Numbered from the stretch's first letter, positions 8,040 to 17,495 are shown. The stretch: 64,000 nucleotides of DNA from Bradyrhizobium cosmicum (GCF_007290395.2 NZ_CP041656.2:3224001-3288000); one strand, 5' to 3'. Notes: generated by a model from the letters alone, not told the origin. Made by a program: numbers and translations.

Positions 8040-8597
8040 CTAGTGCGCACGCTTTGATCGCTTGAGTTCAGCGACTTGAAACCTGTTGCCGGCGGCCAGG
8101 CTGCTGCACATCCAGTGAGCTCTGTTTCGATTGTCACCCAGGAACACCCTCGTGTCGACGCAATCCATGTAGGATTTATGGGTGATGGTGTCCCGGCACG
8201 TTGGCGAGAAAGGTCCATAATCGATGTTGCCGCCCGACTCGCTGCAGCCAATCCAGGGCTCCTTGCCGTGTGCAAAACTCGACGCACAGCCACCGTTGCA
8301 GCTGCTGGCGACTCTCTCCAGGCTGGCAATCCTTCCCATCACAGAGCCCGGGGCATGTGACGGCGTCGATGTAGCCGACGACGACGTTCGAGCGGGTGAC
8401 GCTGTCCGGCGCGATGAGATCCCGGTGTTGGTCGTCTGCTCCGTCCGATGTGGCTTTGCCGCCGGCGCAGCGACGGTGACGGGAGGTAGCGTGGCGGCGG
8501 AGCCGGTTGGGATTTGTGACGCGGCCGGGCCGCACAGAACGGCCGTTGACAAAAAAGCCAGGGCCGAAGGCACGACGAGGCTCGAGGGCAATCTCAT
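8040..8597 (-). CDS. Secreted hypothetical protein with six conserved-looking cysteines
   Basis: A 185-residue protein with a clear signal peptide (MRLPSSLVVPSALAFLSTAVL; cleavage likely after AAS near residue 27). A Pro/Ala/Thr/Ser-rich linker runs to about residue 85. The C-terminal part has six Cys (SCNGGC, IGC, PTC, MDC, WMC), which could form three disulphides in the periplasm. GGAAGGAC precedes the ATG. I do not recognise the family. The 3' end lies close to the repeat-rich region. Confidence 0.6.
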   Translation of the reverse strand: MRLPSSLVVPSALAFLSTAVLCGPAASQIPTGSAATLPPVTVAAPAAKPHRTEQTTNTGISSRRTASPARTSSSATSTPSHAPGSVMGRIASLERVASSCNGGCASSFAHGKEPWIGCSESGGNIDYGPFSPTCRDTITHKSYMDCVDTRVFLGDNRNRAHWMCSSLAAGNRFQVAELKRSKRAH

Positions 8598-8742
8598 GAC
8601 TGTGTCCTTCCCGATGTCGGGACGGAACAGCCGTCCCGATCAATGCACGATATCATGCATTGCGAGCAAGGCAATCGAGGGTTGTGTTCAGCAAGACGCG
8701 CGTGAACGCGCTGGTGGCATTGTAGCGCGCGGGGATACGGTC

Positions 8743-8773
8743 AAAATAAAAACGGGGCCCGCGAGGGCCCCGT
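8743..8773 (-). terminator. Rho-independent terminator of rpmG
   Basis: Arms ACGGGGCCC (8752-8760) and GGGCCCCGT (8765-8773) with a GCGA loop form a perfect 9-bp stem. On the minus strand it is followed by a T-rich tract (complement of 8743-8752) and begins 25 bp after the rpmG stop codon. Confidence 0.9.
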
Positions 8774-8797
8774 CAAAGTCCGTAATGTCCCGCGATC

Positions 8798-8965
8798 TTA
8801 CTTGATCTTGGCTTCGCGGAATTCGACGTGCTTGCGCGCCACGGGATCGTACTTCTTCTTGACCAGCTTGTCGGTCATGGTGCGCGAATTCTTCTTGGCA
8901 GTGTAGTAGAAGCCGGTGTCGGCCGAGGACACGAGCTTGACCTTGATGGTGACCGCTTTGGCCAT
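8798..8965 (-). CDS. rpmG: 50S ribosomal protein L33
   Basis: A 55-residue gene read directly from the sequence: [19 protein letters not shown] at the start and [13 protein letters not shown] at the end. The pattern [10 protein letters not shown], then KLVKKKYDP, is diagnostic for L33 of the large ribosomal subunit. It is the form without zinc-binding Cys pairs, as is usual in proteobacteria. An excellent terminator follows. It lies downstream of the topA-rnr-DUF983-Nudix block on the same strand, separated by the LLM oxidoreductase gene. Confidence 0.97.
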   Translation of the reverse strand: MAKAVTIKVKLVSSADTGFYYTAKKNSRTMTDKLVKKKYDPVARKHVEFREAKIK

Positions 8966-9089
8966 GTTCAGAACCTCAGGAATGAAGGGAATCTGGAGCC
9001 GGCCAAACGGCCCGCGTTGGCCGGCAACCTAGCCAGAAACCGCCTGATGTCAAGGTTTTAGGGGCCAGAAACCACCCAAATCGGCCCGA

Positions 9090-10445
9090 TCAGGCCTCGA
9101 AGAACCGATTTTTAGGCCGCGGCAGGCCCAGATTCTCCCTCAGGGTGGCCCCTTCATACTCCTTGCGGAAGATCCCGCGCTTTTGCAGCTCCGGGACGAC
9201 CTTGTCGACGAAATCGTCGAGCCCGGCGGGCAGGAACGGGAACATGATGTTGAAGCCGTCGGAGCCGCGCCCGACCAGCCATTCCTCCATCTGGTCGGCG
9301 ATGGTTTTCGCCGTGCCGACGAAGGCGAGCCCACCATAGCCGCCGACGCGCTGGGCGAGCTGGCGAACGGTCAGCTTCTCGCGGGCCGCGAGGTCGACCA
9401 TGCGCTGGCGGCCGCTCTTGCTGGCGTTGGTCTCGGGGATTTCGGGGAGCGGGCCGTCCGGATCGAAGCCGGAGGCATCGGTGCCGAGGATGACGGAGAG
9501 CGACGCGATGGCGCTGTCGTAATGCACGCGGCTGTCGAGCAGCGCGCGCTTCTCCTTGGCCTCGTCGACGCTGTCGCCGACCACGACGAAAGCGCCGGGC
9601 AGGATCTTGAGGTGTTCAGGATCGCGGCCGACCTTCTCCATGCGGCCCTTGATGTCGGCGTAGAGCTTTTGCCCGTCGGCGAGGCTGCCTCCGCCGGTGA
9701 ACACGGCTTCCGCGGTCTCCGCCGCAAGCTGCTTGCCGTCCTCGGACGCGCCGGCCTGCACGATCACCGGCCAACCCTGCACGGGCCGGGCGATGTTGAG
9801 CGGGCCGCGAACCTTCAGGTATTTGCCGTTGTGGTCGAGCGTGTGCATCTTCGCGGGATCGAAGAACAGCCCGCTCTCGACGTCGCGCACGAAGGCATCG
9901 TCGGCGAAGGAATCCCAGAGGCCGGTGACCACGTCGTAGAACTCGCGGGCGCGCTTGTAGCGCTCGGCGTGCTCCATGTGATCGTCGAGGCCAAAATTCA
10001 GCGCCGCGTCCGGGTTCGAGGTGGTGACGATGTTCCAGCCTGCGCGGCCGCCGCTGAGATGGTCGAGCGAGGCGAAGCGGCGCGCCACGTGATAGGGCTC
10101 GTCGAACGTAGTCGAGCCCGTCGCGATCAGGCCGATCCGTTCGGTGACGGCGGAGAGCGCCGACAGCAGCGTGAACGGCTCGAACGAGGTCACGGTGTGG
10201 CTGCGCTTGAGCGCATTGATCGGCATGTTCAGCACGGCGAGGTGATCGGCCATGAAGAAGGCGTCGAACTTGCCGGCCTCGAGCTTCCTTATCAGCGTCT
10301 TGATGTGGCCGAAGTTGAAATTGGCGTCGGGCCAGGCCCCGGGATAGCGCCAGGCGCCGGTGTGGATGCTGATCGGGCGCATGAACGCGCCAAGCTTGAG
10401 TTGCCGTTGTGCCATCGCCCCGTATCCGTACTGGGTGTCGTTCAT
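9090..10445 (-). CDS. LLM-class flavin-dependent monooxygenase (NtaA/SnaA/DszA type)
   Basis: A protein of about 451 residues in the bacterial luciferase-like fold. It has LKLGAFMRPISIHTGAWRYP near the N-terminus, FDAFFMADHLAVL, IATGSTTFDEPYHVARRFAS, SGGRAGWNIVTTSNPDAALNFG, and GWPVIVQAGASEDGKQLAAE, the hallmark of the NtaA/SnaA/DszA branch. These enzymes use FMNH2 from a partner reductase to oxidise organosulphur or chelator-type compounds. No reductase or ABC transporter is adjacent, so the substrate cannot be inferred. The ATG at 10445 was chosen; a GTG at 10451 and an ATG at 10415 are alternatives. Confidence 0.9.
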   Translation of the reverse strand: MNDTQYGYGAMAQRQLKLGAFMRPISIHTGAWRYPGAWPDANFNFGHIKTLIRKLEAGKFDAFFMADHLAVLNMPINALKRSHTVTSFEPFTLLSALSAVTERIGLIATGSTTFDEPYHVARRFASLDHLSGGRAGWNIVTTSNPDAALNFGLDDHMEHAERYKRAREFYDVVTGLWDSFADDAFVRDVESGLFFDPAKMHTLDHNGKYLKVRGPLNIARPVQGWPVIVQAGASEDGKQLAAETAEAVFTGGGSLADGQKLYADIKGRMEKVGRDPEHLKILPGAFVVVGDSVDEAKEKRALLDSRVHYDSAIASLSVILGTDASGFDPDGPLPEIPETNASKSGRQRMVDLAAREKLTVRQLAQRVGGYGGLAFVGTAKTIADQMEEWLVGRGSDGFNIMFPFLPAGLDDFVDKVVPELQKRGIFRKEYEGATLRENLGLPRPKNRFFEA

Positions 10446-10530
10446 CGACACATAGGCACGCCGGGGAACTCCGCCAGCGAGATGGATGGGAAGAATTTTT
10501 TGTTTTTCGATGCGAGCTCAGCACGTTCTC

Positions 10531-10633
10531 GTCATTCCGGGGCGCCGCGGAGCGGCGAGCCCGGAATCCATTGGGCCGCAGAGACTGCCGATAGATGGAT
10601 TCCGGGTTCGCGCTACGCGAGCCCCGGAATGAC
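10531..10633. repeat. Palindromic repeat family C (GTCATTCCGGGG...CCCCGGAATGAC)
   Basis: A 103-bp imperfect palindrome with outer arms GTCATTCCGGGG and CCCCGGAATGAC and inner arms CCGGAATCCAT and ATGGATTCCGG. A truncated arm (GCCCGGAATGACGGG) follows near 10648-10664. It lies between the LLM oxidoreductase and Nudix genes. Confidence 0.8.
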
Positions 10634-10673
10634 GGAGGAGAGAGGCGTGCCCGGAATGACGGGACGACGAGGG

Positions 10674-11426
10674 CTAAGCCCCCAAGATATCCTTCTGCAT
10701 CTTGCCGCCGTAGAAATGGAAGAACGGCACCGGCGCATCGTGGCGGAGCGGGCCGGTGGCCAGACGCGTATCGAGCTCGTTGAGCACGTTGCGCGTCATC
10801 GGATGCAGGTCGGCGAGCGGTTTCGAGCCGAGCTCGACCCAGACCAGCTCGACCAGCTCCGCGTCCGCATGGATCACGCCGTCGACACGGTGGGTGATCG
10901 CGGAGGCATCCGCTGTGAAGAAGCGCGTGTCGAACCGCTTGACACGGCCGGGCGGGGTGATGGCGCGCGCGATCAGGAACAGGCTGGACGGATCGGGCAG
11001 CAGGCCGGCATCTGCAAACGGCTTCCAGTTGCCGTCAAGCTTGGGCACCTTGCCCTCGACCTTGCGGCCAAGGCAGAGGCCGGTCTCTTCGCAGGCCTCG
11101 CGGATCGCGGCGATCGCCAGCGACTTTGCGCGCGACGGCGGCGTTTTCGGACTGCCCTTGGCGAGATTGGCTTCCAGCTCTGACGTGATGGGGGCGGCGA
11201 CGGGGACGCGATAATCGGCCTTGTCGACACGGCCGCCGGGGAAGACGAATTTTCCGGGCATGAACACCACCTTGTCGTGGCGCTTGCCGACCAGGACCTT
11301 TGGAGTCGTGCCGCTGCGATCGACCAGGATCAGTGTCGCCGCATCCTTCGGGCGGAAATAGGGATGGTGGTCGGCTTCCTTGCCCTCGTGGATCTTGGTT
11401 TTTTCCGCTTGCGCCGTATCCGTCAT
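10674..11426 (-). CDS. Nudix hydrolase with an insertion in the Nudix box
   Basis: A 250-residue protein. FMPGKFVFPGGRVD starts the Nudix motif and AAIREACEETGL completes it, but about 35 residues, including a Pro/Lys/Ser-rich stretch, separate the two halves. This is the arrangement of the NUDT7/NUDT19-like (CoA-type) branch. Nudix enzymes cleave a nucleoside diphosphate linked to another moiety; here the substrate is unknown. The ATG at 11426 has GGTGAGG upstream. It is downstream of and on the same strand as the DUF983 gene, in a conserved block with rnr and topA. Confidence 0.87.
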   Translation of the reverse strand: MTDTAQAEKTKIHEGKEADHHPYFRPKDAATLILVDRSGTTPKVLVGKRHDKVVFMPGKFVFPGGRVDKADYRVPVAAPITSELEANLAKGSPKTPPSRAKSLAIAAIREACEETGLCLGRKVEGKVPKLDGNWKPFADAGLLPDPSSLFLIARAITPPGRVKRFDTRFFTADASAITHRVDGVIHADAELVELVWVELGSKPLADLHPMTRNVLNELDTRLATGPLRHDAPVPFFHFYGGKMQKDILGA

Positions 11427-11458
11427 GTCCTCACCCAAACGCCTTTTTGATTATTCGC

Positions 11459-11899
11459 TCAGACCGGCGGAATACCATCCGGAGGGTTGTCGTCAAAGCC
11501 GTGCATGCGCAGAGCCCATTGCAAGCCGACCACGGCTCCCTTCACCGGCTGCAGCAGCGCCAGCGAGGCGACGAACGTGAACGGCAGATAGGCGGCAAAG
11601 CTGATCCAGACCGGCGTCGTGTAATTGGTCTCGATCCAGAGGATGGTCGGCACCACGATGTGACCGACGATGACGATCACGAGATAGGCCGGCAAATCGT
11701 CGGCGCGATGCGGCGTGAAGTCGAGGCCGCACACCGAGCAATTGTCCGCGGTCTTCAGGAAGGCGCGGAACAGCTTTCCCTCGCCGCAGCGCGGGCAACG
11801 GCCGCGGAAGCCGCGCTTCATCGCCGTCCAGAGGTCGCGCTTCTCGATGAGGCCAGTCTCGCGCGTCCATATCTTTGACGCTGTGCTCGTCGCTACCAT
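11459..11899 (-). CDS. DUF983 family zinc-ribbon membrane protein
   Basis: A 146-residue protein. RGRCPRCGEGKLFRAFL and NCSVCGLDF give the two CxxC knuckles of the DUF983 zinc ribbon, and two hydrophobic segments follow (AYLVIVIVGHIVVPTILWI and the FAAYLPFTFVASLALL region). The start overlaps the end of rnr by 7 nt, so it is probably co-transcribed and coupled. The biochemical role is not established. The topA-rnr-DUF983-Nudix order is common in related alphaproteobacteria. Confidence 0.9.
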   Translation of the reverse strand: MVATSTASKIWTRETGLIEKRDLWTAMKRGFRGRCPRCGEGKLFRAFLKTADNCSVCGLDFTPHRADDLPAYLVIVIVGHIVVPTILWIETNYTTPVWISFAAYLPFTFVASLALLQPVKGAVVGLQWALRMHGFDDNPPDGIPPV

Positions 11900-14250
11900 G
11901 CCTTGCCTTTCTGCCCCCCGCCTTTTCCCTTGTTCTTGCCCTTGTTCTTCTTCGGCTTGCCGGATTTCGGCTTCGCCGGCTTGCGTTTTCTGTCCGGGCT
12001 GCGTCCGGGCTGGGCCTTGAACGAGGGGCGGCGCTGCGGACCGGGTTGCCTGCCATCGCGCGGCGCGGTCTCGCTGGAGGACGACAGCAGCTCGAAGCGC
12101 AGCGCTCCGGCGATGGGAGCGGCTTCGATCAGACGGACGTCGACCACGTCGCCGAGCTGATACATGGTGCGGCTGCGCGTGCCGACGAGGGCGTGGCGGC
12201 CCTCGTCATAGTTGAAATATTCCGTGCCGAGGGACCTTATCGGGATCAGGCCGTCGGCGCCGGTCTCGGCCAGCTTGACGAACAGGCCGGCGCGCGTGAC
12301 GCCAGAGACGCGGCCCTGAAACGTCGAGCCGATACGGTCGGCGAGATGATGGGCGATCAGGCGGTCGACGGTCTCGCGCTCGGCCTTCATCGCGCGCCGC
12401 TCGGTCACCGAGATGTGGGCAGCGACCTCGCTCAGGGTTTCCGGCGTCTCGGTGTCGGGCAGGGCACCCTCGCCAAGCCCGAGCGCGCGGACCAGCGCGC
12501 GGTGCACGACGAGGTCGGCATAGCGGCGGATCGGCGAGGTGAAATGCGCATAGCGGCGCAAGTTCAGGCCGAAATGACCGTAATTTTCCGACGAATATTC
12601 GGCCTGCGCCTGCGCGCGCAGCACGACCTCGCTGACCAGCGGGAAATGGTCGTGGCCTTCGAGCTGGGCCAGCACGCGGTTGAACAGGGCCGGGCGCAGC
12701 GCGCCTGATTTCGCGAAGGGGACGTCGAGCGTCTTCAGGAATTCCTGGAGCGCGTGGACTTTTTCCAGCGTCGGCTCGTCGTGCACGCGGTAGATCAGCG
12801 GCAGCGACTTCTTCTCGAGCATCTCCGCCGCCGCGACGTTGGCGAGGATCATGAACTCCTCGATCAGCTTGTGCGCATCGAGCCTCTCCGGGACGATGAC
12901 GCGATCGACCGTGCCGTCGCTCTTCAAGAGGATTTTTCGCTCGGGCAGATCGAGATTGAGCGGATCGCGCTCGTCGCGGGCGCGCTTGACGCAGGCATAG
13001 GCGGCGTAGAGCGGCTTCAGGATCGGATCGAGCAGGGGGCCGGTGGTGTCGTCCGGCCGGCCGTCGATCGCGGCCTGCGCCTGCGCGTAGCTCAGCTTGG
13101 CGGCCGAGCGCATCAGGATGCGGTGGAAGCTGTGCGAGCGCTTGCGCCCGTCAGGCGCGATGATCATCCGCACCGCGAGCGCGCCGCGCGGCTCGCCCGG
13201 CACCAGCGAGCACAGATTGTTGGAGATGCGCTCGGGCAGCATCGGCACGACGCGGTCGGGGAAATAGACCGAGTTGCCGCGGTCGAGCGCGTCGCGGTCG
13301 AGCGCGGTGCCCGGCCGGACATAAAAGCTCACATCCGCGATGGCGACGTCGACGATGAAGCCGCCCTTGTTGTTCGGGTCCGGATCGGGCTGCGCATGCA
13401 CCGCGTCGTCGTGATCCTTGGCATCCGGCGGATCGATGGTGACGAGCGGGACGTCGCGCCAGTCCTCGCGTCCCTTCAGATTGGCGGGCTCGGCGGCTTC
13501 GGCTTCGCGCTCGGCCGCGGGGCGGAATTGCAGCGGAATGTCGTGGGCGTAGATCGCGATCAGGCTGATCGCCTTCTCGGACTTGACCGAGCCGAGCTTC
13601 TCCTTGACGCGGCCCGAGGCGAGGCCAAAGCCGCGCGAGCGGATGATGTCGACGCTGACGAGGTCGCCGTCCTTCGCGCCGTGCGTGTCGGCCGCGGCGA
13701 TGTTGAGCTCGCGGTCGGCTCCCTTCTTGTCGACCGGGATCAGCCGTCCGCCGCCTTCGGGCAGCTCGCGGAAGACGCCGAGGATGCGGCTCCTGGTCTT
13801 GTCGAACACCTTGATGATGTGGCCGCGATAGGCCGGGCCTTCGCTCTCGTCCAGGCGTTCGACGCGCAGCAGCACGCGGTCGCCGCTTCCGGCCGCGGTG
13901 CCGGGCTTCGGCCGGCGCGGCAACACGATCAGGATCTTTGGCGGCTCGCCGCTCTCGACCTCGTCCCATTCGGTGGGGGCGGCGATCAGCTCGCCGTCAG
14001 CGTCGCGGCCGGTGATGTCGGCGACCAGCGTCGACGGCAGGGTGTCCGGCTCCGAAATCGTCCGGCGCTTCTTCTTGACGAGGCCGTCGTCGGCGAGCTC
14101 CCGCAGCATGCGCTTGAGCTCGATGCGATCGGCGTTCTTGAGGCCGAACTCGCGCGCAATTTCGCGGGTCCCGACCTTTCCGGGATTTGCCTTGATGAAG
14201 GCGACGATGGCTGCCCGGTCGGGAAAGCCACGGTCATTCTTGCGTTTCAC
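11893..14250 (-). CDS. rnr: Ribonuclease R
   Basis: A 785-residue 3'-5' exoribonuclease that degrades structured RNA. N-terminal winged-helix segments (FIKANPGKVGTREIAREF) and cold-shock domains precede the RNB catalytic domain, whose DPPDAKDHDDAV carries the metal-binding aspartates (about residue 285). The RNB core continues with SVYFPDRVVPMLPE and HFTSPIRRYADLVVHRAL, then an S1 domain (GRVSGVTRAGLFVKL). The tail of about 45 residues is very rich in Lys, Gly and Pro. The start is GTG at 14250, with AAGAGG upstream overlapping the topA stop region; topA ends only 8 bp before it. Confidence 0.96.
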   Translation of the reverse strand: MKRKNDRGFPDRAAIVAFIKANPGKVGTREIAREFGLKNADRIELKRMLRELADDGLVKKKRRTISEPDTLPSTLVADITGRDADGELIAAPTEWDEVESGEPPKILIVLPRRPKPGTAAGSGDRVLLRVERLDESEGPAYRGHIIKVFDKTRSRILGVFRELPEGGGRLIPVDKKGADRELNIAAADTHGAKDGDLVSVDIIRSRGFGLASGRVKEKLGSVKSEKAISLIAIYAHDIPLQFRPAAEREAEAAEPANLKGREDWRDVPLVTIDPPDAKDHDDAVHAQPDPDPNNKGGFIVDVAIADVSFYVRPGTALDRDALDRGNSVYFPDRVVPMLPERISNNLCSLVPGEPRGALAVRMIIAPDGRKRSHSFHRILMRSAAKLSYAQAQAAIDGRPDDTTGPLLDPILKPLYAAYACVKRARDERDPLNLDLPERKILLKSDGTVDRVIVPERLDAHKLIEEFMILANVAAAEMLEKKSLPLIYRVHDEPTLEKVHALQEFLKTLDVPFAKSGALRPALFNRVLAQLEGHDHFPLVSEVVLRAQAQAEYSSENYGHFGLNLRRYAHFTSPIRRYADLVVHRALVRALGLGEGALPDTETPETLSEVAAHISVTERRAMKAERETVDRLIAHHLADRIGSTFQGRVSGVTRAGLFVKLAETGADGLIPIRSLGTEYFNYDEGRHALVGTRSRTMYQLGDVVDVRLIEAAPIAGALRFELLSSSSETAPRDGRQPGPQRRPSFKAQPGRSPDRKRKPAKPKSGKPKKNKGKNKGKGGGQKGKAW

Positions 14251-14258
14251 TTAACCTC

Positions 14259-17006
14259 TTAAGTCGTGCCGGCACTCTTCTTGGCCGGAGCTTTGGCGGC
14301 CGCCGCCTTAGTCGGCGACGTCTTGACTGCTGAAGTCTTGGCGGTCGACGACACGGCTGCGCGCGCCTTGCTGGTGGAGTCGGATTTGGGCTTGGCCGCC
14401 TTCTTCGCGGCGGGTTTCTTGGCTTTTGGCGCGGCGTCGTCGCCGGACTTGGTTGCCTTCGCCTTCTTCGCCGGCTTGGCAGCCTTCTTGGGCTTGCCGC
14501 CGCCCTTGGCGGCGCGCTCGTCGATCAGCGCGATCGCCTGCGGTAGCGTGACCGCGTCTTTCTCGATGTCGCTCGGGATCGTCGCGTTGACGCCGCCGGC
14601 CGTGACATAGGCGCCGTAACGGCCGCTTTTCACGGTGATCGTGCCGAGCGTCGGGTGATCGCCGATCGCCTTGCCGGGGTCGGCGCCGAAACGGCGGCTC
14701 GGGCCCTTGGCGACCTTCTCCGCGATCAGCGTCACCGCGCGGTTGAGGCCGATATCGAACACCTCGTCGCCGGCCTCCAGGCTGGCATAGGTCTTCTCGT
14801 GCTTCACGAACGGCCCGAAGCGGCCGAGGCCGGCGGTGATCGGCTCACCGGTTTCCGGATGCTTGCCGATCTCGCGCGGCAGCGACAACAGCTTGAGCGC
14901 AAGCTCGAGCTCGATATCGCCGGGCGAGGTGCCCTTCGGGATGCCTGCGCGCTTCGGCTTTTCGCCTTCCGCATAGTCCTTCTGCTCGCCGAGCTGGATG
15001 TAAGGGCCGAAGCGGCCGGCCTTGACCCAGACCTCGCGGCCCGTATCAGGATCCTGGCCGAGCGAACGGTCGGCAGTGGTCTCGCTGTCGGCGGCAAGCT
15101 GACGGGTGTAGCGGCATTCCGGATAGTTCGAGCAGCCGACGAAGGCGCCGAACTTGCCGGCCTTCAGATTGAGCCGGCCGTTGCCGCAACTCGGGCATTG
15201 CCTGATGTCGCCGCCATCGGTGCGCGGCGGATAGATGTGCTGTCCGAGCATGTCGTCGAGCACATCGAGCACCTGCGCGACGCGCAAGTCCTTGATCTCG
15301 TCGACGGCGCCGATGAAGCCGGTCCAGAAATCCTTCAGAACCTGCTGCCAGGAAATCTCGTTGTTGGAGATGCGGTCGAGCTGTTCTTCGAGATTGGCGG
15401 TGAAGTCGTATTCGACGTAGCGCGCAAAGAAGCTTTCCAGGAACGCGACCACGACGCGGCCCTTGTCCTCGCCATGCAGGCGCTTCTTCTCCAGCTTGAC
15501 GTAGCCGCGGTCCTTCAGGACCTGGAGGATCGAGGCGTAGGTCGAGGGCCGGCCGATGCCGAGCTCTTCCATGCGCTTGACCAGCGAGGCCTCGGAGAAG
15601 CGCGGCGGCGGCTCGGTGAAATGCTGGGTGACGGCGAGCGACTGACGCTTCAAGGCATCGTTCGGGCTCATCGCAGGCAGGCGGCGGGAGTCTTCGTCCT
15701 CCTCGTCGTCGCGGCCTTCCTGATAGAGCGCGAGGAAGCCGTCGAACTTGACGACCTGACCGGTGGCGCGCAGCTCCAGTGTGCGGCCGCCGACCTTCGC
15801 CGCGATGTCCACGGTGGTGCGTTCGAGTTCGGCCGATTCCATCTGGCTCGCGATGGTGCGCTTCCAGATCAGCTCGTAGAGCCTTGCCTGATCGGCGTCG
15901 AGCTTGCGGTTCATGCTGTCGGGGCGGCGCGACATGTCGGTCGGGCGGATTGCTTCGTGCGCTTCCTGGGCGTTCTTGGCCTTGGCTTGGTACTGGCGGG
16001 GCGCATCCGGCACGTAGGCTTTGCCGTAATCCTCGCCGATCACCTGGCGCGCCTGGGTGATAGCGGACGGATCGATCTGCACGCCGTCGGTACGCATATA
16101 AGTAATGAGTCCGGTGGTCTCGCCGCCGATGTCGATGCCTTCGTAGAGGCGCTGCGCGATGCGCATCGTGTGCGCCGGCGCAAAGCCGTATTTGCGGCTG
16201 GCTTCCTGCTGCAGCGTGGAGGTGGTGAAGGGCGCCTGCGGATTGCGCCGGGCCGGCTTAGCATCGACCGCGGTCACGGTGTAGCTGGCTGCTTCCAGCG
16301 CCTTCTTGAAGTCCTCGGCTTCCGCGCCGGTGCCGATGTCGAGGCGCTGGATCTTCTTGCCGTCGGCGCCGACCAGACGGGCCTCGAACGCATCGCCGCG
16401 CGGCGTCAGCAGGGTCGCGATCAGCGACCAGTATTCGCGCGCGACGAACTTCTCGATCTCGAGCTCGCGATCGCAGACCAGCCGCAACGCCACCGACTGC
16501 ACGCGGCCCGCCGAGCGGGCGCCCGGCAGCTTGCGCCACAGCACGGGGGAGAGGGTGAAGCCGACCAGATAGTCCAGCGCACGGCGCGCCATATAGGCGT
16601 CGACCAGCGCGCCGTCGATCTGGCGCGGATGCTTCATCGCGTCGGTGACGGCCTGCTTGGTGATGGCGTTGAACACAACGCGCTCGATCTTCTGATCCTT
16701 CAGCGCGCGCTTTTCCTTCAACACCTCCAGCACGTGCCAGGAGATGGCCTCACCCTCGCGATCAGGGTCGGTCGCGAGAATCAGGCGGTCGGCGTTTTTG
16801 AGGGACTTGGCGATATCGTTCAGCCTGCCGGCGGCCTTGGGGTCGATCTCCCAGATCATCTTGAAATTGGCGTCGGGATCGACGGAGCCGTTCTTCGCCG
16901 GCAAGTCCCGGACATGGCCGAACGAGGCCAGAACCTCGTAGGACGAGCCCAGATACTTGTTGATCGTCTTGGCTTTCGCCGGCGACTCCACAATGACGAT
17001 ATTCAT
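14259..17006 (-). CDS. topA: DNA topoisomerase I
   Basis: A 915-residue type IA topoisomerase that relaxes negative supercoils. The true start is ATG 17006 (MNIVIVESPAKAKTINKYLG, the Toprim start); an upstream extension in frame lacks family similarity. The active-site Tyr lies in GLITYMRTDGVQI. One C4 zinc ribbon (CPSCGNGRLNLKAGKF, CSNYPEC) follows, then several Topo_C_Rpt-type repeats (GRFGPYIQLG, GRFGPFVKH, GRYGAYVTAGG). The last 80 residues are Lys/Ala-rich and H1-like. It precedes rnr by 8 bp. In related genomes dprA lies just upstream; here 3.7 kb of other genes intervene. Confidence 0.97.
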   Translation of the reverse strand: MNIVIVESPAKAKTINKYLGSSYEVLASFGHVRDLPAKNGSVDPDANFKMIWEIDPKAAGRLNDIAKSLKNADRLILATDPDREGEAISWHVLEVLKEKRALKDQKIERVVFNAITKQAVTDAMKHPRQIDGALVDAYMARRALDYLVGFTLSPVLWRKLPGARSAGRVQSVALRLVCDRELEIEKFVAREYWSLIATLLTPRGDAFEARLVGADGKKIQRLDIGTGAEAEDFKKALEAASYTVTAVDAKPARRNPQAPFTTSTLQQEASRKYGFAPAHTMRIAQRLYEGIDIGGETTGLITYMRTDGVQIDPSAITQARQVIGEDYGKAYVPDAPRQYQAKAKNAQEAHEAIRPTDMSRRPDSMNRKLDADQARLYELIWKRTIASQMESAELERTTVDIAAKVGGRTLELRATGQVVKFDGFLALYQEGRDDEEDEDSRRLPAMSPNDALKRQSLAVTQHFTEPPPRFSEASLVKRMEELGIGRPSTYASILQVLKDRGYVKLEKKRLHGEDKGRVVVAFLESFFARYVEYDFTANLEEQLDRISNNEISWQQVLKDFWTGFIGAVDEIKDLRVAQVLDVLDDMLGQHIYPPRTDGGDIRQCPSCGNGRLNLKAGKFGAFVGCSNYPECRYTRQLAADSETTADRSLGQDPDTGREVWVKAGRFGPYIQLGEQKDYAEGEKPKRAGIPKGTSPGDIELELALKLLSLPREIGKHPETGEPITAGLGRFGPFVKHEKTYASLEAGDEVFDIGLNRAVTLIAEKVAKGPSRRFGADPGKAIGDHPTLGTITVKSGRYGAYVTAGGVNATIPSDIEKDAVTLPQAIALIDERAAKGGGKPKKAAKPAKKAKATKSGDDAAPKAKKPAAKKAAKPKSDSTSKARAAVSSTAKTSAVKTSPTKAAAAKAPAKKSAGTT

Positions 17007-17233
17007 GTAGTTCCAGTAGCTTACGGGGAAATTCTGGGCCAGATTCGATGAGATTCGGGTCGGCCCTTTCGTCCCGAACATGGGTGGTGAGGCCCCCGCT
17101 GTCAAATCGAGGGGTGTTGACGGCGGCGCCGATGGGAAAAGTTTCATATCGAGAAAGTTGCAAAATACCACCTTGGAGTTGCGATCAATGTGAGCTTAAA
17201 GTTCTTCCGGGGCATGGATTCGGGTGGGGTCTG

Positions 17234-17473
17234 GTGACAAAGCCAGGAAAGAAACGAGCGCGCGCCGCGTCTGGCGCGCGGGGAGGCTTGCGCAATGAGG
17301 AACCGGGGGAGGGCGGGGTCGATGAAGCCGTGGCCTTCATCGCCGAGCAGGTGACGGCCTTGCGCAAGCTCGCCGAGCGCCACAAGCTCGACGTGCTGCA
17401 TTATCTGCTCGGCATGACCAAGCTCGAGGCTGACGAGCACCTTCGGCTGCGGAGCAAGCGCAAGCTGTCGTGA
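17234..17473 (+). CDS. Small conserved-type hypothetical protein
   Basis: A 79-residue frame starting at GTG 17234 (M/V-T-K-P-G-K-K-R). It has a basic, Ala/Gly-rich N-terminus followed by a helical region (EAVAFIAEQVTALRKLAERH, then DVLHYLLGMTKLEADEHL). The C-terminal half looks like a real amphipathic helical hairpin rather than out-of-frame noise. No family is recognised. It is divergent from topA with about 230 bp between them, and repeat E begins 22 bp after the stop. Confidence 0.6.
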   Translation: MTKPGKKRARAASGARGGLRNEEPGEGGVDEAVAFIAEQVTALRKLAERHKLDVLHYLLGMTKLEADEHLRLRSKRKLS

Positions 17474-17495
17474 GGTTTCCGCCTTTATCGGTTCC

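Noticed and set aside
7594..8065. Several open frames across 7.5-8.1 kb
   Set aside because: All read through palindromic repeats; identical peptide fragments recur at other repeat copies.
9183..11183. Open frame of 666 codons antisense to the LLM oxidoreductase and Nudix genes
   Set aside because: It passes through repeat C and has no domain; both minus-strand genes are well supported.
14655..17051. Open frame of 798 codons antisense to topA
   Set aside because: It has no family features and a composition typical of the opposite strand of a GC-rich gene; topA is certain.
17007..17171. In-frame 5' extension of topA
   Set aside because: TopA similarity starts exactly at the ATG at 17006; the extra 55 residues are not family-like.
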